DNA of 64,000 nt. Source: Deltaproteobacteria bacterium. Its GTDB lineage: Bacteria > Desulfobacterota > Binatia > UBA9968 > JAJDTQ01. Both the position numbers and the translations under genes were made by a program. This document shows positions 19,821 to 33,073 of this stretch, one piece after another. The stretch lies in the NCBI GenBank assembly GCA_028818775.1, contig JAPPNE010000052.1, forward strand, positions 1-64,000, written 5' to 3'. Under the pieces are notes generated by a model. It made no database searches and was not told where the DNA came from. It saw only the letters and a program-made list of their open reading frames with translations. The stretch's first letter is position 1, and every line of letters starts with the position of its first letter.

Positions 19821-20888
19821 ATGACGCGCGATGACGGGCAGGCGGACGCGGCATACGCGGGCCGGGCGGCAGCGACCCGGACGTTCACGGAGCATTTCGA
19901 GCGCTTGCGGGAACGCTATCTTCCGGAGGTCCTCGTGCTTCTGGAGGACGTCGTTCGCGAGGCCGCGCTGACCGGTTCGGGGCTGGCGGAGATGTGCCGC
20001 TACCAGTTCGACACGGGCGGAAAGCGGCTGCGCGCGTTGCTGCCGCTGCTGGTGGCGGACTGCCTGGAAGAGGATCCCGCCAAGACGCTCGCCATGGGCG
20101 CCGCCTGCGAGATGGTGCACAACGCCACGCTGGTGCACGACGACGTGCAGGACGGGGACGAGGCGCGCAGGGGCCGGGAGACGGTGTGGCGGCGCTTCGG
20201 CGTGCCGCGCGCCATCGACCTCGGCGACGCGATGTTCTATCTGGCGGTGCTGCTGGCGCAGCGCGCGCCGGTGAGCGCCGGGTCGCGGGAGGCGCTGGCC
20301 CGGAGACTCCTGCTGGAGACCCTGAAGGTCATCGACGGACAGGAGCAGGAATTCGCCTTGCACGCCGATCCGCGGCCGACCATGGACCGGTACTTCGCCA
20401 TGGTCGAAGCCAAGACCGCGCGCCTGTTCGTTCTGGCCATGGCGGGCGCCGCCGAGTTGCTCGGCCAGGGTGGCCGCGTCATCGAGGGTCTGACGGAGGC
20501 GGCGCGCCAGCTCGGCATCCTGTTCCAGGTGCAGGACGACGTGCTGGACCTCTACGGGGACAAGGGCCGGAGCGAGCGCGGCAGCGACATCGCCGAGGGC
20601 AAGCGCAGCGTCCTGGCCGTCCATGCCCTGGAGAACGCGGCGCCGGACGACGCCCGGTGGCTGCGCGAGGCGCTCGACAAGGACCGGAAGGCCACGTCCT
20701 CGGCGGACGTGGACCGGGCCGCCGAGCTGTTCGACCGCCTCGGGTCGCTGGCCTTCGCCGTTCGCGAAATGCGCGCGCGCCAGCAAGCGGCGGTGGACGC
20801 GGTGGCGGCGCTGGGGCGGCCGCGGCTTTCGACCATGGTGGAGGGAATGTCCGAAACGGTGCTGGAACCCATCCGCGGTCTCGTATGA
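19821..20888 (+). CDS. trans-polyprenyl diphosphate synthase
   Basis: A 355-residue all-alpha isoprenoid chain-elongation enzyme. It has GGKRLRALLPLL, a first aspartate-rich motif HDDVQDGDEARRG (about residue 106) and a second FQVQDDVLDLYGDKG (about 238). DDVQD, with two residues between the aspartates, fits long-chain or octaprenyl-type synthases better than short-chain farnesyl synthases with four. Likely product: the quinone side chain or a C20+ prenyl diphosphate. Confidence 0.88.
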   Translation: MTRDDGQADAAYAGRAAATRTFTEHFERLRERYLPEVLVLLEDVVREAALTGSGLAEMCRYQFDTGGKRLRALLPLLVADCLEEDPAKTLAMGAACEMVHNATLVHDDVQDGDEARRGRETVWRRFGVPRAIDLGDAMFYLAVLLAQRAPVSAGSREALARRLLLETLKVIDGQEQEFALHADPRPTMDRYFAMVEAKTARLFVLAMAGAAELLGQGGRVIEGLTEAARQLGILFQVQDDVLDLYGDKGRSERGSDIAEGKRSVLAVHALENAAPDDARWLREALDKDRKATSSADVDRAAELFDRLGSLAFAVREMRARQQAAVDAVAALGRPRLSTMVEGMSETVLEPIRGLV

Positions 20889-20921
20889 CGCGCGGCCGGA
20901 GGAGTTCAAGGAGTCACGCTC

Positions 20922-22334
20922 ATGAAGATGTTTCTTGCCGGAGAGTGGGTCGATCGCCCGAGGATGCAGGAGGTCGGCAACCCGTATGATGATTCCGTCA
21001 TCGACAGCGTGCCCAAGGCCGGACGCGACGACGTGGACCGGGCGCTGGCCTTCGCCGAGCGCGGTGCCGCCGTCATGGCACGCATGACCGCGTACGAGCG
21101 CTGGAAGGTGCTCACCCGGGCGGCGGCCCTGATGGCGGAGCGGGTGGACGAGCTGGGTACGCTCATTTCCGCGGAGGAAGGCAAGATCCTGGCGGAAGGC
21201 AAGGGCGAGGTGCGCCGCGCGGTGGAGACCATGACCGCTTCGGCCGAGGAGGCCAAACGGATTCACGGCGAGACCGTGCCGCTGGACGCGGACCCCTCGG
21301 GCGCGGGCAAGCTGGCGTTCACGCTGCGCGTCCCGTGCGGCGTGGTGGTGGCCATCGGCCCCTTCAACTTCCCGCTCAACCTGTTGTGCCACAAGGTCGG
21401 CCCGGCCATCGCCGCGGGCAACGCGGTGGTCATCAAGCCGGCTTCGGATACGCCGCTGTCGGGGCTCAAGCTGACCGAGATCCTGCTCGAGGCCGGGTTG
21501 CCGCCCGAGGGCGTCCAGTGCCTCACCGGCTCCGGCGGCGAGATCGGCGATCCGCTGGTGGCGGACCCGCGCGTGCGCAAGATCACGTTCACCGGCAGCC
21601 GCGAGGTGGGCGAGAACATCTGTCGCGTGGCGGGGATCAAGAAAGTCACCATGGAGCTGGGCTCCAACTGCCCGCTCATCGTGATGCCGGACGCGGACCT
21701 GGACAAGGTGGCCGCGGCGGTGGCTGCGACGGGTTACGCCAACGCCGGCCAGGTGTGCATCTCCACTCAGCGCGTGCTCACCGACCGGCGCGTCTACGGC
21801 GACTTCCTCGGCGTGCTGGCGCCGAAGGTCGAGGCCTTGGCCGTCGGCAGCCAGCTCGACACCGCCACGCAGGTGGGTCCCATGATCAAGGAAGCCGAAG
21901 CCGCGAGGGTGGAGGAATGGGTCAACGAGGCCGTGGGCGAGGGTGCCCGCGTGCTGGCGGGGGGCTCGCGCAACGGCGCGGTGTACGCGCCCACGGTGGT
22001 GGCCGACGTTTCCCGCGACATGCGGCTCTCGCGTGACGAGCTCTTTGGGCCGGCTGTCGCGGTGACGCCTTTCGCGTCCATCGACGAAGCCATCGAATTG
22101 GCCAACGATACCGTCTTCGGCCTTTCAGCGGGAATCTTCACCCAGAACATCGACTGGGCCATGCGCTTCGCCCGCGAGGTGGAGTCCGGCAACCTGCATG
22201 TCAACTGGGGGCCCCAGTGGCGCGCCGACGTGATGCCCTACGGCGGCCTCAAGGAGTCGGGTTTCGGCAAGGAAGGGCCGCGCTACGCCGTCGAGGAGAT
22301 GACCGAGCTCAAGACGGTGGTCTTCCACCTGTAG
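20922..22334 (+). CDS. NAD(P)-dependent aldehyde dehydrogenase
   Basis: A 470-residue ALDH-superfamily oxidoreductase. The Rossmann segment includes GPFNFPLNLLCHKVGPAIAAGN and FTGSREVG; the general base is E in TMELGSNCP (about residue 245) and the nucleophile is the cysteine of NAGQVCISTQR (about 278). It resembles lactaldehyde/glyceraldehyde-3-phosphate-type or semialdehyde dehydrogenases; substrate not determined. AGGAG lies upstream of the ATG. It sits 33 bp after the polyprenyl synthase and 38 bp before RNase PH, so may be in one transcript. Confidence 0.88.
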   Translation: MKMFLAGEWVDRPRMQEVGNPYDDSVIDSVPKAGRDDVDRALAFAERGAAVMARMTAYERWKVLTRAAALMAERVDELGTLISAEEGKILAEGKGEVRRAVETMTASAEEAKRIHGETVPLDADPSGAGKLAFTLRVPCGVVVAIGPFNFPLNLLCHKVGPAIAAGNAVVIKPASDTPLSGLKLTEILLEAGLPPEGVQCLTGSGGEIGDPLVADPRVRKITFTGSREVGENICRVAGIKKVTMELGSNCPLIVMPDADLDKVAAAVAATGYANAGQVCISTQRVLTDRRVYGDFLGVLAPKVEALAVGSQLDTATQVGPMIKEAEAARVEEWVNEAVGEGARVLAGGSRNGAVYAPTVVADVSRDMRLSRDELFGPAVAVTPFASIDEAIELANDTVFGLSAGIFTQNIDWAMRFAREVESGNLHVNWGPQWRADVMPYGGLKESGFGKEGPRYAVEEMTELKTVVFHL

Positions 22335-22372
22335 GGGCGGCAGGGCCGGGCCGTGGGGAGGCTGCCGTAGAC

Positions 22373-23098
22373 ATGCGAGCGGACGGACGCGGACAGGAGG
22401 AGCTGCGCGCGATCAACATCACGCCGGGCTTCATCAAGCACGCCGACGGCTCGGCGTTGATCGAGATGGGCGATACGCGGGTCATCTGCACCGCCGCCCT
22501 GGAGGACCGCGTGCCGCCCTTCCTGCGCAAGACCGGCAGGGGCTGGATCACGGCGGAATACGGCATGCTGCCGTCGTCGTCGCCCGTGCGCATTCCGCGG
22601 GAGGCTTCGCGCGTGGGCGGCCGCACCCACGAGATCCAGCGGCTCATCGGCCGCAGCCTGCGCTCCGTGGCGGACCTGGGCTGCCTGGGCGAGCGCACGG
22701 TGTGGCTCGACTGCGACGTCATCCAGGCCGACGGCGGCACGCGCACGGCCTCCGTCACCGGCGCCTACGTGGCCCTGGCGTGCGCCCTCCGGGGCTGGAC
22801 GGCGCGCAAAACCGTCCCCGAGCGCCTGCTCAAGGACAGCGTGGCCGCGGTCAGCGTCGGGGTGGTCGACGGGGAGGCGGTGCTGGACCTGAACGCGGCG
22901 GAAGACAACGGCGCCGAGGTGGACATGAACTTCGTGATGACCGGGTCGGGGAAGTTCGTGGAGGTGCAGGGGACGGCCGAGAAACAGCCCTTCAGCGCGG
23001 AGCAGCTCAACCGTTTGATCGGCCTGGCGCGGACCGGCATCGGACGCATCCTCGAAATGCAGCAGCGCGTGCTCCAGGAGTGGCGCGCGCCGTCGTAA
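22373..23098 (+). CDS. rph: ribonuclease PH
   Basis: A 241-residue phosphorolytic 3'-5' exoribonuclease that trims tRNA 3' ends. MRADGRG, ITAEYGMLPSSS, RLIGRSLR, LDCDVIQADGGTRTASVTGAYVAL and LDLNAAEDNGAEVDMNFVM are diagnostic. The start at MRADGR is unambiguous from family alignment. A cluster of tRNA genes follows directly, which fits its substrate. Confidence 0.95.
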   Translation: MRADGRGQEELRAINITPGFIKHADGSALIEMGDTRVICTAALEDRVPPFLRKTGRGWITAEYGMLPSSSPVRIPREASRVGGRTHEIQRLIGRSLRSVADLGCLGERTVWLDCDVIQADGGTRTASVTGAYVALACALRGWTARKTVPERLLKDSVAAVSVGVVDGEAVLDLNAAEDNGAEVDMNFVMTGSGKFVEVQGTAEKQPFSAEQLNRLIGLARTGIGRILEMQQRVLQEWRAPS

Positions 23099-23166
23099 GC
23101 GCGTCGGGACGGATTATCCACGGGCTTGATATCGCCGCGCCATGAGGTAGAATCAAGGATTCGTGA

Positions 23167-23243
23167 CGGGGCGTGGCGCAGTCAGGTAGCGCACCTGCCT
23201 TGGGAGCAGGGGGTCGGCCGTTCAAATCGGCTCGCCCCGACCA
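23167..23243 (+). tRNA. tRNA-Pro (anticodon TGG)
   Basis: Acceptor CGGGGCG pairs with CGCCCCG. Anticodon stem CCTGC/GCAGG encloses loop CTTGGGA. T-arm GTTCAAATC. The 3' CCA is encoded. Confidence 0.93.
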
Positions 23244-23246
23244 TGC

Positions 23247-23323
<77 letters not shown>

Positions 23324-23353
23324 TCAATCGGTGTCGGAAGCAGGTTGCGTTCT

Positions 23354-23431
23354 GGTGAGTGTAGCTCAATTGGTTAGAGCACTGGACTGTGGCTCCAGGG
23401 GTTGAGGGTTCAAGTCCCTTCACTCACCCCA
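23354..23431 (+). tRNA. tRNA-His (anticodon GTG)
   Basis: Acceptor GTGAGTG/CACTCAC preceded by an encoded G(-1) facing C73, the histidine identity pair. Anticodon loop CTGTGGC. Encoded CCA. Confidence 0.93.
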
Positions 23432-23457
23432 ACTTTCACTCACCCTCAATCGTGTGC

Positions 23458-23530
23458 GGGCCGCTAGCTCAGTTGGTAGAGCAGCTGACTCTTAATCAGT
23501 TGGTCCGGGGTTCGAATCCCTGGCGGCCCA
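23458..23530 (+). tRNA. tRNA-Lys (anticodon CTT)
   Basis: Acceptor GGGCCGC/GCGGCCC, anticodon loop with CTT, T-loop TTCGAAT. The 3' CCA is not encoded, unlike its neighbours. Confidence 0.93.
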
Positions 23531-23731
23531 CTCTTCCCTCCCCACAAGGCCTCCGGGCCTGCCGACCTCTTGGCGTGCCTCCGCCGGCTCGTGTGCGGGC
23601 GGTCCGATCTTGACTTGCGGTTTGCGGGGTTGTTACACAGAAAACCGGTCTCCGGGGATTCCTTCCGCGGGCTTCGTGAGACGGGTGGTTGACGCGCCAC
23701 GCCGGACACACGACCCCAGCGAATGCGCTGT

Positions 23732-23814
23732 GCGAGAGTGGCGGAACTGGTAGACGCACTAGATTTAGGATCTAGCGGGCAACCGTGGGGGTTCGAGTCC
23801 CCCCTCTCGCACCA
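23732..23814 (+). tRNA. tRNA-Leu (anticodon TAG)
   Basis: Class II tRNA with a long variable arm. Acceptor GCGAGAG/CTCTCGC, anticodon stem CTAGA/TCTAG around TTTAGGA, encoded CCA. The 201 bp before it (from 23531) show no gene. Confidence 0.93.
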
Positions 23815-23878
23815 GGGTGGGAACGGCCCGCGCCCCCGCTGTGAAGCGCACGCGAGGGAACCGTCAGGGACATGAAAC

Positions 23879-25204
23879 ATGGCAGAAGCCCATACAGGCA
23901 TGAAGTGTGACATCGAGGTCTTGACGCCCACGCAGCGAAAGCTGCGCGTGGAGGTCCCGGCGGATCGTGTGGCCAAGACGTTCTCCCGCATCTACCGTGA
24001 GTTCGGGCGCCGCGCGAAGGTGCGCGGGTTTCGCGCGGGCAAGGTGCCGCAACAGGTCCTGCGCGGGCTGTACGGCGCCGACATCCAGGCGCAGGCGCTG
24101 TCCGAGATCGTCGAGGCCTCGCTCGGCGAGGCGGTGAAGGAACAGGGCCTCGATCCCGTCGCGGAGCCGCGGCTCGACGCCGGCGACCTGTCCGAGGCGC
24201 AGCCGTTCACGTTCTCCGCCGTGATGGAGGTGAGGCCGGACATCGAGTTGGGAAACTATCGCGGCATTGCGCTCAACCGGCCGCGCGTCGACGTGGACGA
24301 CGAGCAGGTGGAACGGACGCTGGAGGCCTTTCGGGAGCGCCATGCCCAACTCGAGCCCGTGGAGGAACGGGAGCAGGTGGAGGACGGGGACTACGTGTTC
24401 ATCGACTTCGCCGGCACGGTGGACGGCGAGGCGTTTCCCGGCGGCTCGGCGGAGAACTTCGCGGTGGACATCGGCGCGGGCAAGGCCTTGCCCGAGTTCG
24501 AGCGTGGACTGGTTGGGATGAAGAAGGGCGTGCCGGGGACCCTCGTGGTGGACTTCCCGGCGGATTCAGCCGACTCCGGGCTGGCGGGGCGGAAAGCGGA
24601 GTTCACGGTGACGGTGCGCGACATCCGGCGCAAGGATCTGCCGCCGCTGGACGACGACTTCGCCCAGGACTATGGCGAGTGCGAGTCCCTGGAGGAGTTG
24701 CGCGACAAGGTGCGCGCGCAGTTGCAGGACGAGGTCGAGCGGTTTCAGAACACCCGGTTGCAGGACGAGATCGTGGAACATCTCCTGGACGCGCACTCGG
24801 TGGACACGCCCCCTTCCATGGTGGAGCGGGAGCTGTCGTATCTCGTGCGGCGGGCCGCGACCGAAAGGGAGCCGGCGGGGACGGATGCGCCCGCGCCCAC
24901 CACGGAAGAGCTTCGGGAGGAGTTGACGCCCGCGGCTGAACGCCGGGTTCGGGCCTCCTTGCTCATCGATGAGATCGCCTCCGCCGAGGGTATCACGGTT
25001 TCCGAGGAGGAAGTCGACGGGCGCATCGACGCCGTGGCGCGGGCCGGTGGCGAGCGGGCAGCCTCGGTGCGCGAGCATTACCGTCAGGACTGGGCAAGGG
25101 CCACGCTCCAGTCCCAGATGGTTGCCGACAAGACGCTGGACTTCCTCCTGGAGCAGGCCGCGGTGACGGTGGTGGAGCCGTCGGATCCGTCGGAAACAAC
25201 TTGA
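23879..25204 (+). CDS. tig: trigger factor
   Basis: A 441-residue ribosome-associated chaperone and peptidyl-prolyl isomerase. The ribosome-docking loop is in GFRAGKVPQQV (near residue 48); the FKBP-like domain includes EDGDYVFIDFAGTVDGEAFPGGSAENF (about 165-250); the C-terminal helical arm domain follows. First gene of the classic tig-clpP-clpX-lon order. Confidence 0.95.
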   Translation: MAEAHTGMKCDIEVLTPTQRKLRVEVPADRVAKTFSRIYREFGRRAKVRGFRAGKVPQQVLRGLYGADIQAQALSEIVEASLGEAVKEQGLDPVAEPRLDAGDLSEAQPFTFSAVMEVRPDIELGNYRGIALNRPRVDVDDEQVERTLEAFRERHAQLEPVEEREQVEDGDYVFIDFAGTVDGEAFPGGSAENFAVDIGAGKALPEFERGLVGMKKGVPGTLVVDFPADSADSGLAGRKAEFTVTVRDIRRKDLPPLDDDFAQDYGECESLEELRDKVRAQLQDEVERFQNTRLQDEIVEHLLDAHSVDTPPSMVERELSYLVRRAATEREPAGTDAPAPTTEELREELTPAAERRVRASLLIDEIASAEGITVSEEEVDGRIDAVARAGGERAASVREHYRQDWARATLQSQMVADKTLDFLLEQAAVTVVEPSDPSETT

Positions 25205-25238
25205 TGGCGGTCCCGAAAGGGGCTAGAGTTGAAGCAGC

Positions 25239-25841
25239 ATGAACTTCATTCCTTTCGTCGTTGAGCAGACGGGTCGCGGGGAGCGCGCCTACGACATTTA
25301 CTCGCGTCTTCTCAAGGACCGCATCGTCTTCCTGGGAAGCCCCGTGGTGGACGAGGTGGCGAATCTCATCACCGCGCAGTTGCTGTTCCTCGAGTCCGAG
25401 GACCCCGAGCGCGACATCTACTTCTACATCAATTCCCCGGGCGGATCGGTGACCGCCGGTCTGGCCATCTACGACACCATTCAGTACATCCGTCCCCAGG
25501 TCTCCACCGTGTGCCTGGGTCAGGCCGCGAGCATGGGGGCGGTGTTGCTGGCGGCGGGCGAAAAGGGCAAGCGCTACGCGCTGCCGCACTCGCGCATCAT
25601 GATCCACCAGCCCCTGGGCGGTTTTCAGGGGACCGCCGCGGACGTGGACATCCAGGCGCGGGAGATCCTGAGAATGCGCGAGGAGCTTGGCGCGATCCTG
25701 GTGAAGCACACCGGCCAGTCGCTGAAAAGGATCGAGCGGGACACCGACCGGGACCTGTTCATGACGGGTCAGCAGGCTTTGGAGTATGGATTGGTGGATG
25801 AAGTGATCACCAGCCGCCTTGACGTGTCCGCAAAGGGGTGA
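25239..25841 (+). CDS. clpP: ATP-dependent Clp protease proteolytic subunit
   Basis: A 200-residue serine peptidase with the triad S98 (GQAASMGA), H123 (MIHQPLGG) and D172 (ERDTDRD). It forms tetradecameric barrels fed by ClpX, whose gene begins 12 bp downstream. Length and motifs are standard. Confidence 0.97.
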   Translation: MNFIPFVVEQTGRGERAYDIYSRLLKDRIVFLGSPVVDEVANLITAQLLFLESEDPERDIYFYINSPGGSVTAGLAIYDTIQYIRPQVSTVCLGQAASMGAVLLAAGEKGKRYALPHSRIMIHQPLGGFQGTAADVDIQAREILRMREELGAILVKHTGQSLKRIERDTDRDLFMTGQQALEYGLVDEVITSRLDVSAKG

Positions 25842-25853
25842 GGGGGAAACTCA

Positions 25854-27107
<1,254 letters not shown>

Positions 27108-27117
27108 GGGGGTACCG

Positions 27118-29583
<2,466 letters not shown>

Positions 29584-29670
29584 CCGGAGGGACATCCCGG
29601 CAACCCGCTTGACGCCCCTCGATGGGGCATGGCGGGTCGAGCGCGTTCGGTTCGGTGTCCCGGGGCCTGT

Positions 29671-29743
29671 GGGCGGTTAGCTCAGTTGGGAGAGCATCGG
29701 CCTTACAAGCCGGGGGTCACAGGTTCAAGTCCTGTACCGCCCA
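29671..29743 (+). tRNA. tRNA-Val (anticodon TAC)
   Basis: Acceptor GGGCGGT/ACCGCCC, anticodon stem TCGGC/GCCGG around CTTACAA, T-loop TTCAAGT. CCA not encoded. Confidence 0.92.
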
Positions 29744-29767
29744 TTGGCCCGTCGGCCCGCCCGCGGG

Positions 29768-29796
29768 TTGCAATTCCGCCGCCCACGGGTTAAACT
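29768..29796 (+). promoter_or_regulatory. candidate promoter for tRNA-Asp-rplM-rpsI
   Basis: TTGCAA, a 17-bp spacer and TAAACT end 13 bp before tRNA-Asp. rplM starts only 14 bp after that tRNA, so a shared transcript is likely. Confidence 0.45.
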
Positions 29797-29809
29797 GTTA
29801 ATTCGATAC

Positions 29810-29886
29810 GGGGTCGTAGTTCAGCTGGTTAGAACGCCGGCCTGTCACGCCGGAGGTCGCGAGTTCGAGTCTCGTCGGCCCCGCCA
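29810..29886 (+). tRNA. tRNA-Asp (anticodon GTC)
   Basis: Acceptor GGGGTCG/CGGCCCC with one T-G pair, anticodon stem CCGGC/GCCGG around CTGTCAC, encoded CCA. Confidence 0.93.
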
Positions 29887-29900
29887 GATTGGTTTCAAGC

Positions 29901-30335
29901 ATGCGCACGGTTCAGATGACGAAGGCCGAGTCTCTGGCCCAGCGTCGGTGGTACGTCATCGACGCGGAGGGCCAAGTGCTTGGAAGGATGGCTACCGAGA
30001 TCGCACGGGTTCTCCGTGGCAAGCACAAGCCATCGTTCAGTCCGCACGTGGACGGCGGCGACTTCGTCATCGTGGTGAACGCCAAGCGCGTCAAGCTGAC
30101 CGGTTCCAAGGAAACGGACAAGCGCTACTACCGGCACAGCGGCTATCCCGGCGGGTTGCGGGTCAGGTCGCTGTCGGAGATGCGGGAGAAGAAACCGGAA
30201 GCGGTGGTGCGATTGGCCGTGAAGGGGATGCTCCCCAAGAACCGGCTCGGAAAAGGACAGCTCGGCAAGCTGAAGGTCTACGCGGGTCCGGAGCATCCGC
30301 ATCAGGCCCAGTTGCCGATGCCTTTGACGGTCTAG
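29901..30335 (+). CDS. rplM: 50S ribosomal protein L13
   Basis: A 144-residue early-assembly large-subunit protein. [37 protein letters not shown] and [12 protein letters not shown] match L13. The ATG at 29901 is preferred over the TTG at 29889. Followed by rpsI, its usual partner. Confidence 0.95.
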   Translation: MRTVQMTKAESLAQRRWYVIDAEGQVLGRMATEIARVLRGKHKPSFSPHVDGGDFVIVVNAKRVKLTGSKETDKRYYRHSGYPGGLRVRSLSEMREKKPEAVVRLAVKGMLPKNRLGKGQLGKLKVYAGPEHPHQAQLPMPLTV

Positions 30336-30358
30336 TTTTACCAGCAGGTTCAGCACTC

Positions 30359-30751
30359 ATGGCGGAAGATCTGTTTTACGCGACAGGCCGACGCAAGACC
30401 TCGGTCGCACGGGTTTACCTGAAGCGGGGCCAGGGCACCATTCGCATCAACAACCGCTTGCTCGAAGACTACTTCGGGCGCGAGACCGCGCGGATGATCG
30501 TGCACCAGCCTTTTCACGTGACCCGGACGCTGGGAGACTTCGACATCGTCGCCAACGTCAAGGGCGGTGGCATCTCGGGTCAGGCCGGGGCCATCCGGCA
30601 CGGCATCACCCGAGCGCTGGTGCAGGTGGACGAAGCTTACCGCACACCGCTGAAGAAGGCCGGTTACGTGACCCGTGACCCCCGTGCCGTGGAGCGCAAG
30701 AAATACGGCAGGCACAAGGCGCGCAAGCGGCCGCAGTTCTCCAAGCGCTAG
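30359..30751 (+). CDS. rpsI: 30S ribosomal protein S9
   Basis: 130 residues, with [34 protein letters not shown] and the basic C-terminal tail [17 protein letters not shown] that reaches the P site. Its TAG shares a CTAG tetramer with the stop of the convergent lptG. Confidence 0.95.
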   Translation: MAEDLFYATGRRKTSVARVYLKRGQGTIRINNRLLEDYFGRETARMIVHQPFHVTRTLGDFDIVANVKGGGISGQAGAIRHGITRALVQVDEAYRTPLKKAGYVTRDPRAVERKKYGRHKARKRPQFSKR

Positions 30752-31860
30752 TCCGACCCGGCGTAGAGAAACAGACTCAGGGAGCCCATCACCATGTTGG
30801 GCAACCAGGCCGCCACCCAGGGCTGAATCGCGCCCGCCCTCCCCAAAGACACGCAAAAGCCCAGCAGGACCCAGTACGAGAAGCCGATGGCGGCACTCAG
30901 TGCGAGGTTCAGGGCGATGCTGTCTTTTCGCCCCGGTTTCACGGCAAGGGCCAATGCCAGCAGGATGGTGATGGGGATTGCCAGCGGAACCGCCACCTTC
31001 GTGTGCAAGTTCACCGTGTCGCGCAAGGTGTCGACTCCCTTCCTGCGCAGGTCTTGAATACGCTCCTTCAGCTCGGTGTAGCTGAACTCGTCGGGCGAGC
31101 GTGTGAAGACGCGGAAGTCGTCGGGCCGTTCGTTCAGGGTCAGCCTCCCGCCCAGGGAATGCCGTTCCACGGTACCGTCCTCGAGGAACCGCCACTCGGT
31201 GCCGCCCTCCGGGACCCATCGGTTCCCGTCCCACAGCGCCGCGGGCGATTCGATCAGGCCCGTGAGCGTGAATCGCGGCGTCGTTCGGTAGATCGACAAA
31301 CCGCGCAGCCTCCCCGCCTCCGCGTCGAAGTCGTCGGCGCGTATGAAGGAGTCACCGCTGCGGAGCCAGATCTGCCTATCGTGGAAGACCGATTGAAGCT
31401 GCGCGTTCCGCACCTTGACGTCGTAGACGAACTTGGCTTGGCGAGTGGCGAGTGGAACCGTGGTCTCGTTCCAGAGAAACGTTCCGGCACTGATGGCAAG
31501 GCTGGCCAGCAGCAACGGAACCGCGATCCGGTGCAGGCTGATGCCGCAGGCACCCACGGCGACCAGCTCGTTCCGGCGCGCCAGCGCGCCCAGGCTCAGG
31601 AAGGCGGCGAACAGGGCCGCGAAGCCGATGCTGCGGGATATCATCAAGGGCAGCCGGTAGAGGAAGAACTGGACGGCGTTGGACAAGGTCGCGTCATTGC
31701 CCATCAGGTTGTCGACGCGGCCGAACACGTCACCCATCAAGTGCAACAGGATGACGACGGCCAGCGTTGCGCAAAAGGCCCCCGCGAATCGCCGGAGCAG
31801 ATAGATGTCGAGGGTGCTCCCGAACGCCGGTGCCGACAGACGGTCCGCGAGAAAGATCAT
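30748..31860 (-). CDS. lptG: LPS export permease LptG (YjgQ family)
   Basis: A 370-residue inner-membrane half of the LptB2FG ABC transporter that extracts lipopolysaccharide. Three N-terminal and three C-terminal membrane helices flank a periplasmic jellyroll domain (about 130-290). [18 protein letters not shown] and [22 protein letters not shown] fit the family. The start at 31860 leaves 11 bp after lptF. F/G assignment follows gene order: second gene equals LptG. Confidence 0.85.
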   Translation of the reverse strand: MIFLADRLSAPAFGSTLDIYLLRRFAGAFCATLAVVILLHLMGDVFGRVDNLMGNDATLSNAVQFFLYRLPLMISRSIGFAALFAAFLSLGALARRNELVAVGACGISLHRIAVPLLLASLAISAGTFLWNETTVPLATRQAKFVYDVKVRNAQLQSVFHDRQIWLRSGDSFIRADDFDAEAGRLRGLSIYRTTPRFTLTGLIESPAALWDGNRWVPEGGTEWRFLEDGTVERHSLGGRLTLNERPDDFRVFTRSPDEFSYTELKERIQDLRRKGVDTLRDTVNLHTKVAVPLAIPITILLALALAVKPGRKDSIALNLALSAAIGFSYWVLLGFCVSLGRAGAIQPWVAAWLPNMVMGSLSLFLYAGSD

Positions 31861-31871
31861 CGGAGCCGGTC

Positions 31872-33050
31872 CTACACCGTGGGCCGTTCCGCCGCCACCC
31901 GGCCGCTGCCGCGAAGCCGGGCGCCGGCGCTGAACGGCGATGGCGCATCCATGAGCGTTCGGATGAACAGCCAGACCGCGATGCACCCCACCACCAGGTT
32001 GGGGAGCCACAGCGCCAGCGCGGCCGGAATCTTGCCGTTCTCCCCCATGGCGGTGCCCACGGCGAACAGCGCGTAGTAGGCGAACAGCCAGGCGATGCAT
32101 GCGGCAACGCCGCGGGAACGCCCGGCGGACGAACGATTGGGCGCAAGCACGATGGCGAGACCCAGGACGGCGAAGACCAGAGGCGCGAACGGGAAAGCGA
32201 ACCGCCGGTGCAGTTCCATCATTTCCGGTATGGCGCCGGCGCCTTGCGCCGTCTTCGTGCGAATCGCTTCGCGAAGGCTCCGCATGGACATCTCCTCGGG
32301 ATTCCCGGATTCGTCGTCCAGCGCCGGCAGGTGCTCCAGCTCCAGGTTGAGGTTGTAGACGTTGAACGACGTCTGGCTGAAGTGCGACCGGTCGGGCCGC
32401 CGTTCATGGACCATGCCGTCGTACAGCCGCAGGCTGATGGTGTTGGCGTCGCTGTCGGAATGTAGCAGCGCCACCCTTCCGATGATAAGATGCTCCGCGG
32501 CCGGATCGCGTTGATCGATGATCAGGATGCCCTGGAAGGTATTGCCCGGCGGTACGATGCTGTCGACGTAGACGAGGACCTTGGGGAAGAAGTCGTTGAA
32601 CACCTTCTCCCTGAGCAGGGAGCCGGCGCGGTTCTTGGCCACGGCGTAGATCTCTTTCTTGACGGCCAGGTTGGCGGCGGGACGGACGAGGATCGACAGT
32701 CCGAGGGTGAGGAGAGAGACCGCCAGGCCCAGCAGCAGCACGGGTATCAGGAAGTGGACCGGGCCGACGCCGCAGGCCTTGAACGCCAGGGTTTCGTTGT
32801 CCCGCGCAAGCCGGCCGCAGCCGTAGAGAATTCCCAGGAGGAACGCCATCGGCATCGTCGTTTCGAGCAGCGTCGGCAGGATCAGCGCGAAGAGCTTCGC
32901 GATCTGATCCGGCGGCGCGCCGCGGCTGACCACCAGCTCGATGAGCCGGGTGATGCGGCCGGCAAGGAAAACGAGCGTAAAGGCGAGGAGGCCTACCAGG
33001 AAAGGCGGGATGATCTGACCGGTCACATAGGCGCTCAGGGTCCGATGCAC
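31872..33050 (-). CDS. lptF: LPS export permease LptF (YjgP family)
   Basis: A 392-residue partner of LptG with the same topology: helices at about 8-35, 50-75 and 95-120, a periplasmic domain, and three C-terminal helices. YVTGQIIPPFLVGLLAFTLVFLAGR and FPFAPLVFAVLGLAIVLA are typical. The GTG at 33050 (MHRTLSAYV) is chosen; a TTG at 33086 would overlap the divergent methyltransferase start. Only 23 bp separate the two genes under this choice, so promoters must lie inside coding sequence. Confidence 0.85.
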   Translation of the reverse strand: MHRTLSAYVTGQIIPPFLVGLLAFTLVFLAGRITRLIELVVSRGAPPDQIAKLFALILPTLLETTMPMAFLLGILYGCGRLARDNETLAFKACGVGPVHFLIPVLLLGLAVSLLTLGLSILVRPAANLAVKKEIYAVAKNRAGSLLREKVFNDFFPKVLVYVDSIVPPGNTFQGILIIDQRDPAAEHLIIGRVALLHSDSDANTISLRLYDGMVHERRPDRSHFSQTSFNVYNLNLELEHLPALDDESGNPEEMSMRSLREAIRTKTAQGAGAIPEMMELHRRFAFPFAPLVFAVLGLAIVLAPNRSSAGRSRGVAACIAWLFAYYALFAVGTAMGENGKIPAALALWLPNLVVGCIAVWLFIRTLMDAPSPFSAGARLRGSGRVAAERPTV

Positions 33051-33073
33051 AGGGGCAATGGTAGCCTTCTTTG

